Below, in pieces: positions 60,814-64,000 of a stretch of DNA of 64,000 bases. The DNA is from Branchiostoma lanceolatum. Taxonomy: Eukaryota > Chordata > Leptocardii > Amphioxiformes > Branchiostomatidae. The stretch is taken from the NCBI RefSeq assembly GCF_035083965.1, contig NC_089727.1, forward strand, positions 11,165,501 through 11,229,500, read 5' to 3'. Numbering within the stretch: position 1 is the first letter of the stretch; every line of letters starts with the position of its first letter. A program made the translations under genes and the position numbers. The notes below the pieces were generated by a model. That model had not been told where the DNA came from, made no database searches, and saw only the letters and a program-made list of their open reading frames with translations.

Positions 60814-60970
60814 GTGTATATAATCTCCAAGCAGATCTATCGGCAGCAATGACAGTATCCAACTGGCAAAAGCATAATTATTGGCCATCGACTCGATGGC
60901 CAGTTGGACTACTTTTGCCAGTTGGATACTGTCATTGCAACAGATAGATCTGCCTGGAGATTACGTACAC
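60814..60970. mobile_element. Near-perfect palindromic foldback, TAATCTCCAAGCAGATC family
   Basis: Arms of about 70 nt run from GTGTATATAATCTCC to GGAGATTACGTACAC and meet at the central palindrome GGCCATCGACTCGATGGCC. The outer 17 nt match the element at 5580-5676. Confidence 0.9.
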
Positions 60971-62166
60971 ACAGACACCAGCTTTACCGGGGTGATTCTG
61001 AACTTTTGAACTATCACAGCGGGTCAAGTTGTAGACAGAAGACACAGGTCTTGACAGCAGTAAACTTGTGACCAGAGTCGTCTTGACAGGGCCTGGGGAC
61101 GAGACTGTATTCCAGTCTGCGCCCAACTGCGACTCAACTCGGCAGATTGTAGCCATGTCAGATAGGATATGTTGCCAATTCAAAGAGACTGAGGACGAGT
61201 GATCAGCCATGTGTGCAAAGGGCCCTAGAAACAGACACTGATTTGAACCCAAACTATGAATCAAATTAAGATAAATGAATGGATTGAAAATATCACTGAG
61301 GCTACCTTTTGATAGAAGACATAATACTACCAAACACGTACTGACCATGTGAATGTTGTGAAGTATGCATCAATATTTACGACTTTGATCTAAAATGACT
61401 AGACGACCACATTGCTGGAACAACTCGTGCATACTTTGCCTTTACTGTTTGATTAAACATGGACCGAAGTGCACAATTATTTTCTACCTTTGTTTAATGT
61501 GTCTTTCCGACTCCATACAACAAGAACATGCTAAAAAGTAATAGTTAACACACACTTCCCAGTAATCGTAGCTTGCCGATCGAACTTTAATTCTTCAGTG
61601 ATTAACATATTTCAGAAGCTTGGGCGACCTTTCTTGAAGAGGTCATCCCCGCGGAGACAGACGAAAAGATGCCGCGCATGTCAGCGTCCGTGCCATCATT
61701 TGTGATGCTCAATCATTTCTGTAAATCTTTCGGACATTCTGACCGACAGGTCCTTGACTCTTCCGCCCTAGGGCAGCTGGCGGGAGGACGCTTGGACGTT
61801 TTGTAGAAAACGAACGCATCAGAACGCTGCTAACGACGCATAGTTGTCCAGCAGGCGTGTATCAGAGGCTAGTGGAGCTGACAGGTTTGTTGCGGTGACG
61901 AATGTGCGAGTTCCCCCGGCTGGACGGCGCTGACAGCGGGACGTACACGGGCCTTCATGGGCCCTCATGTGGCAAGGACCTTTCACCTCGTCAACTTCGT
62001 GCTGGGAGAATATATGACAAGGTGGACAACTGTGACAGAGAATCCACTTTTTGTAACGTCATGGGCGTGGAGACAAAGGCTGTGTGTTCTCATTTACTGT
62101 CAAAGAACCAATCATGACATTACTTGCATAGGGGATCAGGACGATTTAGCCCTTTACCAACTTATA
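60971..62166. other. No feature recognised
   Basis: No exon or repeat that I can support. Confidence 0.4.
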
Positions 62167-62417
62167 TCCTGGTCACCTCGGCCCACTGACACCCTGGTCA
62201 CCTCGGCCCACTGACACCCTGGTCACCTCGGCCCACTGACACGCTGGTCAACTCGGCGCCCTGGTCACCTCGGCCCACTGACACCCTGGTCAACCCGGCT
62301 CACTGACACCCTGGTCACCTCGGCCCACTGACACGCTGGTCAACTCGGCGCCCTGGTCAACTCGGCCCACTGACACCCTGGTCACCTCGGCCCACTGACA
62401 CCCTGGTCAACTCGGTC
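62167..62417. repeat. 25-bp minisatellite
   Basis: About ten copies of CCTGGTCACCTCGGCCCACTG plus ACAC, some shortened (CTCGGCGCC variants) and some with CAACTCGG in place of CACCTCGG. Confidence 0.97.
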
Positions 62418-64000
62418 TAATTTTGGTCTAATTTTCCATGGGCCGAGTTGGCAAAGGACACCACCGAAACATCCCTTGCAAAGCAGTGCTTTCCAAAAAC
62501 AATTGTTACACTGGCACATATCACTAAAACGTTGTAAGATTGTACTTCACGGTGTTTTATTTGCGTTGAATTAAGCAGACATTATTTGAGAGAAAGAAAT
62601 ACGTCATATAGATGGATAGATAAGTTTGATAGATATTAGATACAGACAAAAGAGTCGAAATTGTGTTTCCCATAGACCATGTCTGTTGCCATAAACACGC
62701 TTGTCCTAGAGAAACATAGCTACTGGTGTTTTTGGTACTCCGGTTTATTTACACGTGACATACAAGAATGTTTCTCGCCATAACGGTGAATTCTGGACCG
62801 GTGTGTCAGCCGTGTCAGTGCCCGCCCCCGTGTGGCCTTTACAGTGACCGGTAGCCTCGACCTAATGACCTCACCGCTTCGCACCGGTTCTTTTTATTTG
62901 TTTGTAGAAGTGGCGCTGATTGCGGCAGTGGTGAGAGAAACGTGTCCACAACTTCTTAAGGGTTCACAAATATTCCATCCCCGCTGACCTCCATGGGCGT
63001 TCTTCTGGGCCATGATATATATGATCGGCGAATCATGTAGATTTACGTATACCATGTAAAGGGTAACGCTATTCGTGAGAAGAACGCAGTTTGCCATATG
63101 AAGACAGCAGCTAATTTGTGATAAATCATGTGGCTTCTGCAGTGATTGTATTTGCGACAAGAAATTATATCTATTTGATTCTTACACAAGATGCATAAAA
63201 AGGGTTAAGCAGTCATCCTCAATTGAGGTGAAGCATGATGCTTTTTTTCAAGTAGCTAACAGTTAACGTTAGTGGTAGTGCAATGCAATACAAAATACAT
63301 TATTGGGGTTAACTATTTCTCTGTCAAGTCAAGTCAAGTATAGCCCATGTTGTGGATAGTCGCAAATGCTGATGGGGGTCAATGCGTTTAAGAGGGGAGA
63401 GAAGTAATGGGGAGCCATGCATACGAAGTGCAGTTAGAATTAAGTTGATGGATGTATTACAGGATCTAACACCCCTTTTCTACTTTTTCAATGGATTAGC
63501 CCTAGGGCGTTGCACCTGTCGTCTGACGAGACGGCAGCCAAACGTAAAAAAAAGGTCACAGAGGAGTTCTCGCGTTTCGTAAACAGTCCCCAAACAGTAG
63601 GATGTGAGTAATTAAAAGACGTTTCCCTTGTGCCAAGTAGCCGGTTAATTTGTATATCTTAATTGGGCGAAACCTAAACAGGATGTGAGTGTATCCGACG
63701 TGTGGTGAAATTATCTACTACCTCACATTCCGCCGACATCGCTATCATAACCACTACATACAGTAAGGCACTCCGAGAATTTCTCTTCGGTGCCATACGA
63801 GTTCATATAATTTCTTATGAAAGCAAAAAAGGGAACAAATCTCCGACGAAGGCATGTGAATGGTGAAAGTGATAAATATTGCTGGTAGAGTGAGATTTTA
63901 ATTAGGTAAAACATTTCACTAACATAGTTGGCTTCCCTTGATATGGGCTTGCAACTGTCAGATAGAACCGAGTCAAATAAAGGGAACCGTCTACGATGTC
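62418..64000. other. No feature recognised to window end
   Basis: Only a short TCAAG triplication near 63327-63340 stands out; no exon similarity. Confidence 0.4.

Noticed and set aside
61902..62117. LDGADSGTYTG, reminiscent of an Ig-domain DSGTYTC motif
   Set aside because: No cysteine partner, no flanking Ig strands and no convincing splice sites; likely chance.

Overview
This is a eukaryotic nuclear window from an invertebrate chordate, most probably a lancelet (Branchiostoma). The genes are split into many short exons with GT/AG introns. Their best matches from memory are vertebrate-type families (IDS, SLC25A43, VWDE-like, SOCS2/CISH-like, VEGF-C/D-like). The intergenic DNA is full of small foldback elements, tRNA-derived SINEs, LINE tails and minisatellites. 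The species is inferred from gene content and repeat style; no search was run.

Layout. Positions 1-1180 are a 77-bp minisatellite with a 154-bp higher-order period. An iduronate-2-sulfatase gene (IDS) runs on + from 3184 to 7495; its signal-peptide exon was not found. It converges on SLC25A43, a mitochondrial carrier on - from 10313 to 16699 with five exons and 339 residues. Intron 1 of SLC25A43 holds a 5'-truncated LINE (12825-16054) with a 15-bp target-site duplication and an open reverse-transcriptase frame. Just upstream of SLC25A43, 17113-18704 is a long-terminal-inverted-repeat element flanked by CCAGAG.

On - from 20797 to 33713 lies a 23-exon gene that can be joined exon by exon, with every splice phase agreeing, into one 1208-residue type I membrane protein. 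It has a signal peptide, two SUEL (rhamnose/galactose-binding) lectin domains, a uromodulin-type D8C domain, a von Willebrand factor D domain in a VWDE-like context, an EGF repeat, a VWDE-like cysteine-rich tail, a transmembrane helix and a short cytoplasmic tail. This is the most interesting gene of the window. It has a TATA box at 33828-33836. An inverted, decayed copy of part of its second lectin exon lies next to the original.

A single-exon SOCS2/CISH-like gene (SH2 plus SOCS box) is on + at 36038-36601, head-to-head with the lectin/vWD gene. A VEGF-C/D-like growth factor gene is on - from 41701 to 57976 (probable signal-peptide exon, propeptide, cystine-knot domain, BR3P-type cysteine repeats). 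Its long introns carry SINEs, foldbacks and a purine-only GGAA-type microsatellite. No gene was recognised in 57977-64000, which holds a 157-bp palindromic foldback and a 25-bp minisatellite.

The genes do not form a pathway or operon. IDS is lysosomal, SLC25A43 mitochondrial, SOCS-like is an intracellular signalling brake, VEGF-like is secreted, and the lectin/vWD protein is a surface protein.
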